A DNA stretch of 20,593 nt from CAMLHU01 sp049680185. Its GTDB lineage: Bacteria; Gemmatimonadota; Gemmatimonadetes; Gemmatimonadales; GWC2-71-9. Shown one piece after another: positions 15,901-20,367 of the stretch (positions are counted from its first letter, which is position 1; the number at the start of each line of letters is the position of its first letter). The stretch is taken from assembly GCA_049680185.1 (NCBI GenBank), contig JBAUHI010000090.1, positions 1 to 20,593 of the forward strand. Reading direction: 5' to 3'. Position numbers and translations under genes: made by a program. The notes under the pieces are model-generated. The model had not been told where the DNA came from. It made no database searches and saw only the letters and a list, made by a program, of their open reading frames with translations.

Positions 15901-16194
15901 CAAGTCGCTCGAGTCGGCAGGGAAGAAGGCGGTGGTGTCGAGGACGATGGCATTGCTGGGCGGACGGGTCAGGCGGATATGGACGCTGTCGATGACGATC
16001 CCGAAATCGGCCGGCGGAGCGCTCAGGTGCGTTACCGGCCGGAACCCGAAGTAGCCTCGTGTCCCGCCTGACGGGCCATTGAGATGGTCGTCGGAACAGG
16101 TCATGACCGCGAGTCCCAGGAGGGCGGTAGCGGCCAGCCGGAGGACGCGCGGGGAGACGAATGAACGGTGCCGGCGGGGAGGCGTCGGGGGCAT
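3940..16194 (-). CDS. Giant (4084 aa) Ig-like and repeat-module surface lipoprotein, putative adhesin/matrix protein
   Basis: The start is set at the ATG at 16194, not the upstream ATG at 16308. It places an N-terminal basic region and hydrophobic stretch LRLAATALLGLAVMTC right at the start, with AGGGA four bases upstream. The Cys is a likely lipid anchor, though VMTC is a weak lipobox. Order (approximate residues): N-terminal beta domain 35-155; Big_2-like domain 160-240; eight Big_1/invasin-like repeats 245-1055, many with the phrase QSDT then LPLPLVVKVTDA; Trp-rich cap (TWNGSAGTAW, NVYIP) from 1060; six modules to about 2300; end-cap 2300-2420; Ig-like domain 2425-2525; second Trp-rich cap (IWRGTVDSLW, NVYIP) from 2530; six modules to about 3930; end-cap to the C-terminus. 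Modules carry the mark LVMTNAADSVDVGG. No enzyme motif, C-terminal membrane segment, LPXTG, PEP-CTERM or autotransporter barrel is seen. Adhesion or matrix structure is inferred from architecture; the true role is unknown. Confidence 0.85.
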   Translation of the reverse strand: MPPTPPRRHRSFVSPRVLRLAATALLGLAVMTCSDDHLNGPSGGTRGYFGFRPVTHLSAPPADFGIVIDSVHIRLTRPPSNAIVLDTTAFFPADSSDLKLALLVSLTEQTDTLDALIELKAGPNVVFRAHQSVVIVSGPPGSSPLPVVNLAFVGPGQGITHITVAPRDTAIALGDSARYSATADSAGIPIDSFYVGWKTTDTTLAKMNATGLLRAPNHRGTLKVIGTTPTGIADTTTVYFVPVATSLIKVSGDLQSDTAGRTTPVPIVVEAKAADALGVAGVAVHFSALSGGAVADSLVLTDSLGRAATPITLGTLAGPQKFLARVGALAPDTFTVTALAGAPSAIAIQAGNAQTDTTDLPLALPLSVKITDAFGNPATGAKVAWLRAAGGGAVATDTTASDSIGIASVGYTLGALARTDTISATLAGTSAKVTFTATAVAAVAANIVVANGGGQSDTVGKVLPQPLVVFVSDTRAHLVAGARVIWTAAHGGGSFAPDTTFTDSTGHTQTTYSLGTLAGTDSLVATLSCGGCAATFTVTALPGAPSALALQSGNAQADTINSALPLPLIVKAADGFGNPVVGATINWTRLAGGGTLSAPSSVSAAGGLAQVTYTLGASPRVDSIKATLGAGPASVTFTATTVPPAPAGIAIVSGSAQTDTVGDPLPLPLVVSVTGAGAKPVAGAKVAFSVKTGTGTFGGPAVDTATTDTLGHAQVPFTLGTGAGIDSVLAKTIVGGFTVTFAETAVAAAPTVIAIQSGNAQSDTAKGTLPLPLVVKVTDAHANPVAGAKIIWNVQNGSGTFAGLSVDTVVTAANGLASVSFTLGTTAGIDSLRATIQGTAAWVTFSATSTSGAASAISVVSGSAQSDTVAVALPAPLIVRVADGSNNAVTGVKVFWTRVFGTGAVSADSTVTDALGHAQVTFTLGTLVGTDSIKATLSSGDSVKFAATGTPGAPAAIAATGGNGQSGTTGTALPNPLTVKVTDAHTNAVPGVTVTWAVTGGGGTQSGITATTDATGTSTVAQWTLGGTAGTNTSTATLAGATGSPVTFTAVSLPLGTTKTWNGSAGTAWATALSWSPTGVPTSTDNVYIPSSVPAPSLTASASVGGLSVESGATLSLGTGDTLTTLGTVLVPAGASVTGAGAIASTGTSQQVSGTLANLAVTGSTVLAGPTAVTGAVTISGSGTLTVNGKSLGVGSGVTISGSGQLVMTNAADSVDVGGAYSTSGATSVGGLTAGVLIVRGNFAQIANSSNDFSASGTHITRFAGSTPQTITFANPATASSHFQSVEFANASGVTLASDIVATGTATVTAGTVSGTSRMATLAGLADATSNRWHVDTNTITGSGALTLPDSMSGVVALVGGGATLAKAFKVNGDLILTGSLAVSGHPLTVTGSLALAGSAHLQMTNATDSVDVGGPFAAAGASSTGDMTAGTLVLRGAFAQVANSSNDFAPSGTHRTIFAGTASQAVSFANPAAANSHFQSVTFANTAGIVLASNIVATGSVSVTAGQVTSTLHTATIAGTLTDAGFGWRADTTVFTGSPALPDSMVGSVHIQGNDTLAKAFKALGTLTVDQSGVLMVNGHPLTVVGAMTIANSGHFVMTNPADSVDVGGSYTAAGATGTGDLTAGKLVLRGAFTQVANSSNDFAASGAHQTIFAGSAAQSISFADPAAANSHFQDVTFDNAAGVTLATNAVVLGSSTLLAGNVTGVAKVMTVGADLVDASNSRWHVDTTVFTGSPTLPDSFSGSVHFQGTSTLSKALKVKGAVTVDGSGVLTVGGHPFTVTGNFATANSGRFVMTNATDSVDVGGSYTAGGATSTGDLTAGKLVLRGGFVQVANSSNDFAASGTHQTILAGSVAQSVSFADPAAVNSHFQILTVDNPAGVSFSTAAVSSGSVAVRRGAVTATGHGITIGSTLSDTSNVSWHPDTTIFAGAPASFPDSIQGVVRFQGPTGLVKALKIKGSVVVEGTGQLQPSGFPLTVTGGLSTIGSARFIMSYAADSVDVGGLFSAGSGTTSAGDLTQGVLVLRGGFAQSNSGASFAPSGSHRVHFGGATAQTIAFANPTTSTFNLVEFADAAGVTASTDLTANSTATVLSGTVTGTGHGATLAGTLQDASGSGWRMDTTTFTSAPGTLPDSIHGVVHFQAPVTMAKAFRSVGALYLDGANGVLTPNGFPLTVTGVLHVAGSGQLRMLAAADSVDVGGMTVATSATGVGLDTVGVLVLRGGFHQTGGTSTGFSPSGSHRTRLVTGSVDSVTFNNPGFIGGSHFNNVEITAGTAAIAMPSDVEAVGTLTKAPGASPTIFGNGHLLRVMGLDINGLVIDSMRLMKNGTAQVARFDSVTFQHEDTTFTQFFLAEGGSGVAQTFNGIVFTTAPGLSIGKYMTVADSVGNSQPVTINMNRSSPLYGGSFTSVIAGNDGAAVNWSHLAYAPAPTGGMTGLALPTFRVAIVGPLGDTLTDVSDSVTTVIGTNPVGGIISGATTVATVGGIATFSNVILTGVGNGYVLMSGANGFQPVFSPTINIDIQIPAGINAIWRGTVDSLWTKAANWQGGTVPDSTSNVYIPAAMLHEPYLATSGFAHINRLVIAPLATFKVDTFATVQVDSSLDNSANVTGGGTIELAGAGTVRGLFNNMTVAGNYAVVTGSSLQANGYLTISSTTGRLDLNGTNSATNGDLTVTNGGLLVMTHAADTLSVAGSASFNGGNELGFLTAGRILLQGNFAQYASSQLGATPTAFAATTGHVTELMRGSGIQTVHFANPDTLASHFGSLVLSGADSVVFDTLAIALGNLTISGTNTAVQSHDTLAVAGNVTSAAGSRLWLTGLAVAGTLNAAGAYHVGTTGFVGAGQSIPALAYDTIRVVGSAALGTNVSALRFYVGGAYPAAQFDLGGHTLSVNGDFTVDSAGVLVMTSANDTLGVSGNFSTAGRSTYATLTNGAIDLGGNFIQVDGASPASFAATGAHTVRFLGGQHTWGFATPDTGVAGSHFANLTVLSGGVARSTAGSATVVAGNLTLIGGTLVDSMTHLVGEGTVPDPVKVLGNVGADAASVLGLLELDVGGTITAPTAPAQYAVRITGFTGLGQTIPALPYQSVTVTGTASAASDLTLLNDLTIQNGTGPGTFDPAGHVVTVTGTLTTADQGALVMTHAADSVDVGSGGAFVGANFGGGSEAGRLTAGTLVIQGNFNETQRIGSSFSTSDSAFYATGTHRTVFTGAAGNNIQYATLATQFNKLDIIGAGGTELFRTTMVVADSLQIRQAGYLWDNGQERVVALGPVVADSQGYLSLDTLEVHSTLSVPLDTNFYVTTTRFAGTNQAIPSNLSYLNVDILGTVHPTAKFEAQDTLNVLAGSLDANGQTVIADSAFNTSGTGTLTMTNPADSVLVFGPATFDGGSTAGLLTAGVLQTPTFRQTASNSAASFAASGSHRLEIVQPQTCCGGEQIDFHTAGAGASQAQNLVISGNSTVDLANSLFVADTLFYEVGDGVVNGAAGATVTVGGPLMVDAFPNLNVDTLELRDPNPIQGSFAPGSWGPKVTRFAGVNQVVRDTNSYHTVVITGSAHINYFASADTVLVDGGTFKVGPGNFSVNGDFITKNGGKLTMVDPTANLFVSGNALFGGGSTSGLLTAGTITVSSGSFSQTNASGAADAFASSGTAVVFGGSDFQQNVSFADPGPSHFQDFKSTNGLGTVFHGLTQIFGNFADSGAVQGDSIVVKGSADVSAYSAGVYTVTLKDLEVAGGLTTNDTWLVDWTHFTGPSALPAITYNGNVVINAPVIDTALAPALGIHNLYVAGPGAPNYSGASASASLKLASGVLQTVDSAVNVQQGDLDPNGGRLLVYTDLGIGTGGTLTMTRASDSVQVQGDADFSGNSTSGRLTNGVLLLFGGLQQGGNAQAFAPNGAHTTAFSGISSSAGLNHNIAFTNPATSAFANLREDFPDTLTLQSAVNVSGRLSISHAVFEPGLLVRATAGQPLTFGGADVHAATFDQVPVIFAQNNDSIMAFDSVTFANFNPAGNITQFTVQASAPLAVTLTNTVFSLIGDGSGGGTGVGNYISATNGNSGAGTLVVTALLPNLGAAEFNAHTIADGFSQIIWSVP
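3943..4400 (-). repeat. End-cap of the second block (C-terminus of the giant lipoprotein)
   Basis: This encodes a segment with AFDSVTFANFNPAGNITQF and, at the very end, SQIIWSVP. It aligns by eye with the internal end-cap at about 8930-9290 (RFDSVTFQHEDTTFTQFF and AAVNWSH). The protein thus ends at the same point in the repeat plan at which the first block ends. Confidence 0.65.
4400..8610 (-). repeat. Second block of the giant lipoprotein: Trp-rich cap plus six divergent modules
   Basis: The cap (about 8330-8610) encodes IWRGTVDSLWTKAANW and NVYIP. Six modules follow, each marked by a variant of L-x-MT-x-ADSVDVGG near bases 8157, 7487, 6785, 6102, 5427 and 4678. The spacing is about 670, 702, 683, 675 and 749 bases. 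Each mark is followed by LTAG-, an 'F-Q' strand and a 'FAASGSH' type stretch. Module 10 (near 5920) contains the vicinal Cys pair TCC. Periodic short beta strands suggest a beta-solenoid, by inference. Confidence 0.65.
8620..9290 (-). repeat. First end-cap and linking Ig-like domain of the giant lipoprotein
   Basis: Bases about 8930-9290 encode the end-cap ending AAVNWSH. Bases about 8620-8930 encode an Ig-like domain with GGIATFSNVILTGVGNGYVL, a pattern seen in bacterial surface Ig-like repeats. This domain has no counterpart after the second end-cap, so it acts as the joint between the two blocks. Confidence 0.6.
9290..13020 (-). repeat. First block of the giant lipoprotein: Trp-rich cap plus six highly regular modules
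   Basis: The cap (about 12720-13020) encodes TWNGSAGTAWATALSW and NVYIP. The ADSVDVGG mark recurs near bases 12573, 11985, 11400, 10812, 10222 and 9634, giving an almost constant period of about 588 bases (196 residues). Modules 2-4 are the most alike: all keep QVANSSNDFA, SGTH or SGAH, and VLRG at the same places. Modules 3 and 4 share long identical DNA runs. Modules 5 and 6 diverge. Confidence 0.75.
13020..15470 (-). repeat. Eight Big_1/invasin-like Ig repeats of the giant lipoprotein
   Basis: Eight units of about 100 residues were counted. Each begins with a variant of IAIQSGNAQSDT, continues with LPLPLVVKVTDA and GAKVIW, and ends with FTLGTLAGTDSIKATL then VTFTATA. This matches the strand pattern of bacterial Ig-like domain group 1 found in intimin/invasin and other surface proteins. 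The third unit alone has a CGGC motif, near base 14600. Confidence 0.8.
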
Positions 16195-16385
16195 CAGATC
16201 CCTGGGCAGGCGTACCCATCCCCAAGGGGTCGGGCCGCTGGTGCGTGAGTTCGAGGTGCTGCAGGCCTGGATGGGCCGGATAGACAACGGGATGATACGA
16301 CCGGGCAAATATACGGTTGCAGGGAAGGGAGGCTAGGGCGTCCGTCACATTGGCGGGGTGATCCCCTGTCGGTCCCGGTCGGGCC

Positions 16386-16414
16386 TTGACAGTCCGACGG
16401 GTGCGTCTTACTGT
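16386..16414 (+). promoter_or_regulatory. Sigma-70-like promoter of the GntR/ABC operon
   Basis: TTGACA (16386-16391), a 17-base spacer and TACTGT (16409-16414) lie 33 bases upstream of the TTG start of the regulator. The -35 is perfect and the -10 keeps the key T, A and final T. The rest of the 252-base region up to the divergent giant gene (start 16194) should also hold that gene's promoter on the minus strand. AT-rich DNA near 16290-16320 is the only candidate zone and I see no convincing pair of boxes. Confidence 0.65.
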
Positions 16415-16431
16415 ATGGCAACACCAATACA
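16412..16431. promoter_or_regulatory. Candidate GntR (YtrA-type) operator, imperfect palindrome
   Basis: TGTAT (16412-16416) and ATACA (16427-16431) are inverted arms, with one further G/C pair inside (16418/16425), giving TGTATNGN6CNATACA. The site overlaps the end of the -10 box and the expected transcription start. An autorepressor of this family would be expected to bind there. YtrA-type regulators commonly bind TGTA/TACA-flanked palindromes near their own promoters. Confidence 0.55.
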
Positions 16432-16446
16432 ATTGGCGGTGATCCA

Positions 16447-16824
16447 TTGTTCGAACGACTCGATCCCAGAAGTCCCACGCCGCTCTACGCCCAGATCGCC
16501 GAGCGTCTCAAGGTGGCCATCGCGTCCGGCGAGCTCGAGCCGGGCGCGGCGCTCGAATCGGTCCGCGCCCTCGCGGCCCGGATCCGCGTCAATCCGGCGA
16601 CAGTGGTACAGGCCTATCGTGACCTTGAAGCGGAGGGCTTCGTGGAGATGCGCCAGGGGAGCGGGACATACGTCCGGGCGGTCAGCTCCGAACGCCGCAG
16701 CCGCCAGCGTGAGACCCAGGCCCGGCAGCTGGTCCGCACGATGCTTTCCGACGCGGCCCGCCTGGGCATTCTCCCCGCAGAGATCCGCGCCGCGTTGCAG
16801 GACGAATTGAAGGAGACCCGATGA
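16447..16824 (+). CDS. GntR-family transcriptional regulator, YtrA subfamily
   Basis: This 125-residue protein starts at TTG with GGTGA five bases upstream. The winged helix-turn-helix covers about residues 10-76: TPLYAQIAERLKVAIASGEL, then LESVRALAARIRVNPATVV for the recognition region, and VEMRQGSGTYV for the wing. Only a short helical tail (77-125) follows instead of a large effector domain. This length and tail define the YtrA subfamily, which usually represses its own operon with a co-transcribed ABC transporter. The next gene, an ABC ATPase, overlaps its stop by four bases (ATGA), and a palindrome lies over its promoter. The inducer cannot be deduced. In other bacteria such operons respond to cell-wall antibiotics or envelope stress; whether this holds here is unknown. 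Confidence 0.9.
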   Translation: MFERLDPRSPTPLYAQIAERLKVAIASGELEPGAALESVRALAARIRVNPATVVQAYRDLEAEGFVEMRQGSGTYVRAVSSERRSRQRETQARQLVRTMLSDAARLGILPAEIRAALQDELKETR

Positions 16825-17726
16825 CCGACCTTGCGATCGAGACCCGCGGCCTCGGCCTTCGGCTGGGTCGAGGATTTGCCCTTGCCGACGTGGCGCTTTC
16901 CGTCCCGACCGGTGCCATCTACGGATTCCTGGGCCCCAACGGGTCAGGGAAGACCACGACCATCCGCACCCTGCTCGGGCTCTATCCCGGATTCACCGGC
17001 TCGGCATCCATCCTCGGGATGCCGGTCCCGACGTCCTTGCCGGAGATCCTGGCGCGCATCGGCTACGTCCCGGAGCGACCGCATCTGTATCGCCGGCTCA
17101 CCGTGGCCCAGTCGCTGGAGTTCCACGCGGCCTTCCACCCGAAGTGGGACCAGGCGTGGGTGCTGGAGCTGGCAGCGCACTTCGCACTGGACTCAGGTGC
17201 GGAGATCGGTCATCTGTCCAAGGGTGAGACCGCCAAGCTGATGCTGCTTCAGGCGCTGGGACAGAAGCCCGAGCTGCTGGTCCTGGACGAACCGACCGAC
17301 GGACTCGATCCGGTGGTCCGGCGAGATGTACTGGCCGCGCTGCTCGAATACGTCGAGCGCAGCAAGGCGACCGTCTTCATCTCGAGTCACTTGGTCCACG
17401 AACTCGAGCGCATCTGCGACTGGGTCGGAGTGATGGACCAGGGCAGGCTGGTGGCGCAGGTGCGGATGGAGGCATTCAAGCACGGGATCAAGAGGATCCG
17501 GGTGCCGGCGGGGGCTGCCCGCCCCGTTGGTGCGACGGTGAGCATCATCGCGACCGAGTCGGTGGCGGGTGCCGATGAGTGGATCGTCCGCGACTGGACC
17601 GCCGATTCGGCCGCGGCGCTCGCGAAGGCCGGCGTCACCGTGCGGGAAGTGATCGACCTGGACCTCGAGGAGGCGTTCGTGGAGCTCCTGCGCTCGTTCC
17701 GCCAAGCCGTCGGGAGGGCCGCCTGA
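16821..17726 (+). CDS. ABC transporter ATP-binding protein of the GntR-linked exporter
   Basis: This is a 301-residue ATPase. Walker A is GPNGSGKT (38-45). The Q-loop region GYVPERPHLY has Glu85 in place of Gln, as is common in the BcrA/YtrB/NatA group. The signature is LSKGE (132-136), a variant shared with many GntR-linked ATPases. Walker B is LLVLDEPTDGLD (152-163) and the H-loop His is 190 (SSHLVHELE). Residues about 215-301 form a C-terminal domain after the ATPase core, as in drug-export ABC ATPases. The gene overlaps the regulator (ATGA) and its TGA overlaps the next ATG by one base, so the three genes are translationally coupled. It probably energises the small permease encoded next; substrate unknown. 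Confidence 0.92.
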   Translation: MTDLAIETRGLGLRLGRGFALADVALSVPTGAIYGFLGPNGSGKTTTIRTLLGLYPGFTGSASILGMPVPTSLPEILARIGYVPERPHLYRRLTVAQSLEFHAAFHPKWDQAWVLELAAHFALDSGAEIGHLSKGETAKLMLLQALGQKPELLVLDEPTDGLDPVVRRDVLAALLEYVERSKATVFISSHLVHELERICDWVGVMDQGRLVAQVRMEAFKHGIKRIRVPAGAARPVGATVSIIATESVAGADEWIVRDWTADSAAALAKAGVTVREVIDLDLEEAFVELLRSFRQAVGRAA

Positions 17727-18361
17727 TGTTCCGCGTCATCCTGAAGCAGGTCTGGCGCGACTCCCGGTGGATGCTCCTTTTCCTCGCCGCGTGCGCGGTC
17801 GTGATCACGCAGGGCGTGGTGCGGCTGGCCCACGTGTTGCCAGGCAACGACCTGTACGGGTCGATCCTCGTCGAGGCGCAGTTCTGGGGATTGATGATGC
17901 CGGTGCTGGCGCTCTTTGCCGCGCTGCTCCTGGCGATCATCACCTGGTGGCCCGATCGTCGCGGATGGTGGGTGTACGCGCTGACCCTTCCCATCGAGCG
18001 GGCGCGGTACGCGATGATGCGCGCCGCGGCCGGCGGCGTGATGCTCGGCGGACTGGCGCTCGTCTTCTGGGTCGCAGCCATCGTGGCCACGACCCAGGCG
18101 GTGGTGCCCGACGGCCTGCACTTCTACGCCGGGACGATCGCACTCCGGTTCGCGCTGGCGCTCCTGGTCTGCCACGCACTCTGGACGATGTTCTCGCTCA
18201 GCGGGCGCCCGGCCGCGTGGGCGGTGGTAGGGATCGTCGTCATCTCGATCGGATGCGAACTGTTCGGCATTCACGCCGTGACCTGGGTGGCCAACGCACT
18301 CACCGGCCAGTGGAGCCCCCTGCACATCCTGGGCGGTCGCTGGATGCTGATCGATGCGTAG
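17726..18361 (+). CDS. Small ABC-2-like membrane permease subunit
   Basis: The ATG at 17726 overlaps the ATPase stop (TGATG). The 211-residue product has about five hydrophobic segments (near 16-34, 53-73, 103-124, 137-156, 163-181). Between helices two and three is the cytoplasmic loop YALTLPIERARYAMMR, typical of ABC-2 type permeases, where a 'LPxxR' loop contacts the ATPase. Six helices are usual, so the sixth appears missing: the chain ends QWSPLHILGGRWMLIDA. The reading frame is clean and the next start lies inside the end of this gene, so I see a short protein and not an obvious frameshift. Assignment rests on context plus hydrophobicity; sequence family membership is not certain. Confidence 0.75.
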   Translation: MFRVILKQVWRDSRWMLLFLAACAVVITQGVVRLAHVLPGNDLYGSILVEAQFWGLMMPVLALFAALLLAIITWWPDRRGWWVYALTLPIERARYAMMRAAAGGVMLGGLALVFWVAAIVATTQAVVPDGLHFYAGTIALRFALALLVCHALWTMFSLSGRPAAWAVVGIVVISIGCELFGIHAVTWVANALTGQWSPLHILGGRWMLIDA

Positions 18362-19268
18362 CGCGCTCGGCGGCATCGTACTCGCCCTGCTGCTACCAGG
18401 GGTGGTCCGAGCCCAGAGCCTTGCGGACCTCAAGGCCGCGAGGGCGCGCCTCTCCCGCGAGGCCGATTCATTGGAGCAGCTCGCCAAGCGGTCGCCGGTG
18501 CTGGACACCGTGCAGCTCGGAGATGGCTGGGTGGTCGCCACGAATCCCGCGGCTCGGGACCTCGTGGATTCAACGACACTGGCAGCGCTGCGAGCAGGAG
18601 AGGCACGATTCGGCCGTGTGCTCGACCCGCGGTCAACAGACATCGAGATCCGCCTCGATTCAGCACGACCTTGGAACCCTCTCGATGTGGTGGTGGGAGC
18701 CGGTAGAGCCTCCCTCTCGAGAGCGGGTTTCGAAGCGCACCGGCGCAGCCACGATGCAGTGCCATATCTCATCCGGCAGGCATTTCCCCGTGCGGCCTTC
18801 GGGGTGGCCGATCCGGCCCTCCTCCGTTGGGCTGGAGGCTCGTTGGAGGTGGGTTTCGGCGATCTCGTCGACGCCGCACGGATCCGTCTGCAACGGGACA
18901 CCGGGGTCGATGTGCGGGGATGCCGACAGCGCTCGCTCAGCGCGTGCGTCCGCGCCCTGGGTGGTGGCACTCCGGCGCCGTCGACCCCTGAATACTCGAG
19001 CGTGGTGCGTCGATCACTTCTACGATTCGCGCTCGAACGGGCCGGTGGAGACTCCGCCCTGCCAAGGCTGTACGCCGATCCAGGGAGTCCTGTCCTCGAC
19101 CGGTTGGCAGCGCTCGTCGGCGTGCCTATCGACACACTCGTCGCTGAGTGGCACGAAACAGTCGTTCGACAGGACGAGCTGACTTCAAGCGGGGCAGCGC
19201 TTGCGCTCTTCGGTGCGGCGGTCCTGCTCGCACTCGGGGTCTGGGGGACAAAATGGCGCGGGGTCTGA
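18354..19268 (+). CDS. Secreted, C-terminally membrane-anchored protein of unknown family (first of a paralogous pair)
   Basis: I do not recognise a named family. The 304-residue protein overlaps the permease gene by eight bases. It has a Sec signal peptide (hydrophobic 5-18, cleavage after VRA at about 20), a likely short coiled coil (LKAARARLSREADSLEQLAK, about 26-45), an extracytoplasmic body, two cysteines near 190 and 198 (C-RQRSLSA-C), and a C-terminal helix (about 280-298) followed by the basic tail TKWRGV. The part RLYADPGSPVLDRLAALVGV then DTLVAEWHETV resembles the helical tail of peptidase-MA-like (gluzincin) proteins, but no HExxH motif is present, so I assign no protease activity. 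It looks like a distant paralogue of the next gene. Being in the transporter operon, it may act as a periplasmic accessory subunit; this is inference. Confidence 0.75.
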   Translation: MRSALGGIVLALLLPGVVRAQSLADLKAARARLSREADSLEQLAKRSPVLDTVQLGDGWVVATNPAARDLVDSTTLAALRAGEARFGRVLDPRSTDIEIRLDSARPWNPLDVVVGAGRASLSRAGFEAHRRSHDAVPYLIRQAFPRAAFGVADPALLRWAGGSLEVGFGDLVDAARIRLQRDTGVDVRGCRQRSLSACVRALGGGTPAPSTPEYSSVVRRSLLRFALERAGGDSALPRLYADPGSPVLDRLAALVGVPIDTLVAEWHETVVRQDELTSSGAALALFGAAVLLALGVWGTKWRGV

Positions 19269-20338
19269 TGCGGTGGCCGGCGGTGGTCGGTGCGACCTGT
19301 CTGGCCGTGATGTTCGGTCTGTACCGGACCGCGCCGGTGCCGGGATCAGGCCACCCGCTCGAGTCCTGGCGCCATCGGTATGCGGTGTCGGACAGCCTCC
19401 GGCATGTGGAGCGGAGCATCGATTCACTCGAACTGCGCGCCGACGGGGCCCGTCGGTCGCTGTCTCTTGGACAGCGGTCTCAGGGGTTCAGTGTGGTCGA
19501 CCAGTCGGACTCGGTTCGGACCCGGCCCGTGCCTGATTCCATCGGCCGGCTCTTCGATTCAGCCTGGGCTCGCCAACCGGCGCGCGATCGGTCGATCAGG
19601 GTGCTCATCCGCGTTGGTGGCGGATGGCGATATTTCCCCCACGCGCTCGACGACACCACGTGTGTAGAGTCGGCCGGGTCATTCGGCAGAGTCGCCGCCT
19701 GGGAGGCCGAAGAGTCGCTCGGCGCGTGCGGCTACTACGCCGCATTCGGTCGTCCCGGGCTCGCGATCGGGCGGTGGTTCACGGGGTCCATTATCGGTAA
19801 CCGGACCGATCCACCAGGTTGGCGCCCGGCTCCGGACTCCACCAACTGGGCGGCACGGGCCCGGGTGGAATGGGCGGACGGAGGGTGGGCACTGCGAGTG
19901 GCCCGTGCGGGTGTCCCTCCGTCATATGAATACTCGACCGACCTGGCCCGATGTGCAGCAGGGCATTCCGGGGATTGTGCCGACGCCGCGCTGGCGCCGC
20001 TCCCTCCACATCGGATCGGATGGTTCGACTACTTCTCCTATTTCGGGTCCAACTCCGGGATCGGTCCGCTGGCCATCGTGCTGTTGCCAGACCTCGTCCA
20101 CGATTTCGGCGCGGATCGATTCCGCGCCTTCTGGAAGTCGCCCGAGGCGGCGCCGATCGCCTTCGAGCGGACATTTGGCGTGTCGCTGGATACGTGGGTG
20201 CGTGGTGAGGTCATCGCCTACTATGGCCCTCTCCAGCTCGGCGCCGGTGACCTCGGCCATTCCGCGATCTCGGCCCTCATCTGGGCGCTCATCTTCCTCG
20301 GACTCACGGCGTTGATGGCTCGGCGCCTCCGGTACTGA
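19253..20338 (+). CDS. Membrane-anchored extracytoplasmic protein of unknown family (second of a paralogous pair)
   Basis: I chose the ATG at 19253 with GGGGGA four bases upstream. ATG 19268, which overlaps the previous stop (TGATG), is an equal alternative. The 361-residue product has an N-terminal helix (about 8-24, possibly an uncleaved anchor), a charged helical stretch (SLRHVERSIDSLELRADGAR), an extracytoplasmic body with cysteines in TTCVE, GACGYY and ARC-AAGHSGD-CAD, and a C-terminal helix (ISALIWALIFLGLTALMA) with the tail RRLRY. The plan matches the preceding gene: N-terminal helix, coiled segment, a 'DRSIRVLIRVGGGWR' strand region, a cysteine pair, then RFRAFWKSPEAAPIAFERTF and GVSLDTWVRGEV before the last helix. 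The SPEAAPIAFERTFGVSLD part also recalls the tail of peptidase-MA-like proteins, again without HExxH. Function unknown; it is probably co-transcribed with the ABC genes. Confidence 0.72.
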   Translation: MARGLMRWPAVVGATCLAVMFGLYRTAPVPGSGHPLESWRHRYAVSDSLRHVERSIDSLELRADGARRSLSLGQRSQGFSVVDQSDSVRTRPVPDSIGRLFDSAWARQPARDRSIRVLIRVGGGWRYFPHALDDTTCVESAGSFGRVAAWEAEESLGACGYYAAFGRPGLAIGRWFTGSIIGNRTDPPGWRPAPDSTNWAARARVEWADGGWALRVARAGVPPSYEYSTDLARCAAGHSGDCADAALAPLPPHRIGWFDYFSYFGSNSGIGPLAIVLLPDLVHDFGADRFRAFWKSPEAAPIAFERTFGVSLDTWVRGEVIAYYGPLQLGAGDLGHSAISALIWALIFLGLTALMARRLRY

Positions 20339-20356
20339 CGTCGGTTCAATTCACAC

Positions 20357-20362
20357 AGGAGG
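20357..20362 (+). promoter_or_regulatory. Strong ribosome binding site before the pilin-like gene
   Basis: AGGAGG lies five bases before ATG 20368. It is the strongest ribosome site in the window, while its upstream operon genes rely mostly on overlap coupling. Higher expression of the pilin-like protein would fit. Only 29 bases separate it from the previous gene. Confidence 0.75.
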
Positions 20363-20367
20363 ATCAG

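Noticed and set aside
16195..16308. Upstream ATG at 16308 as start of the giant protein
   Set aside because: It would add 38 residues before the signal peptide. The ATG at 16194 gives a proper lipoprotein N-terminus and has an AGGGA upstream.
16260..16330. Minus-strand promoter of the giant gene (TTGCCC or TATCAT-like boxes)
   Set aside because: No pair with suitable spacing and good match was found, so I did not annotate it.
18354..20338. Active zinc peptidases
   Set aside because: No HExxH motif is present in either protein; only the tail resembles peptidase-MA proteins.
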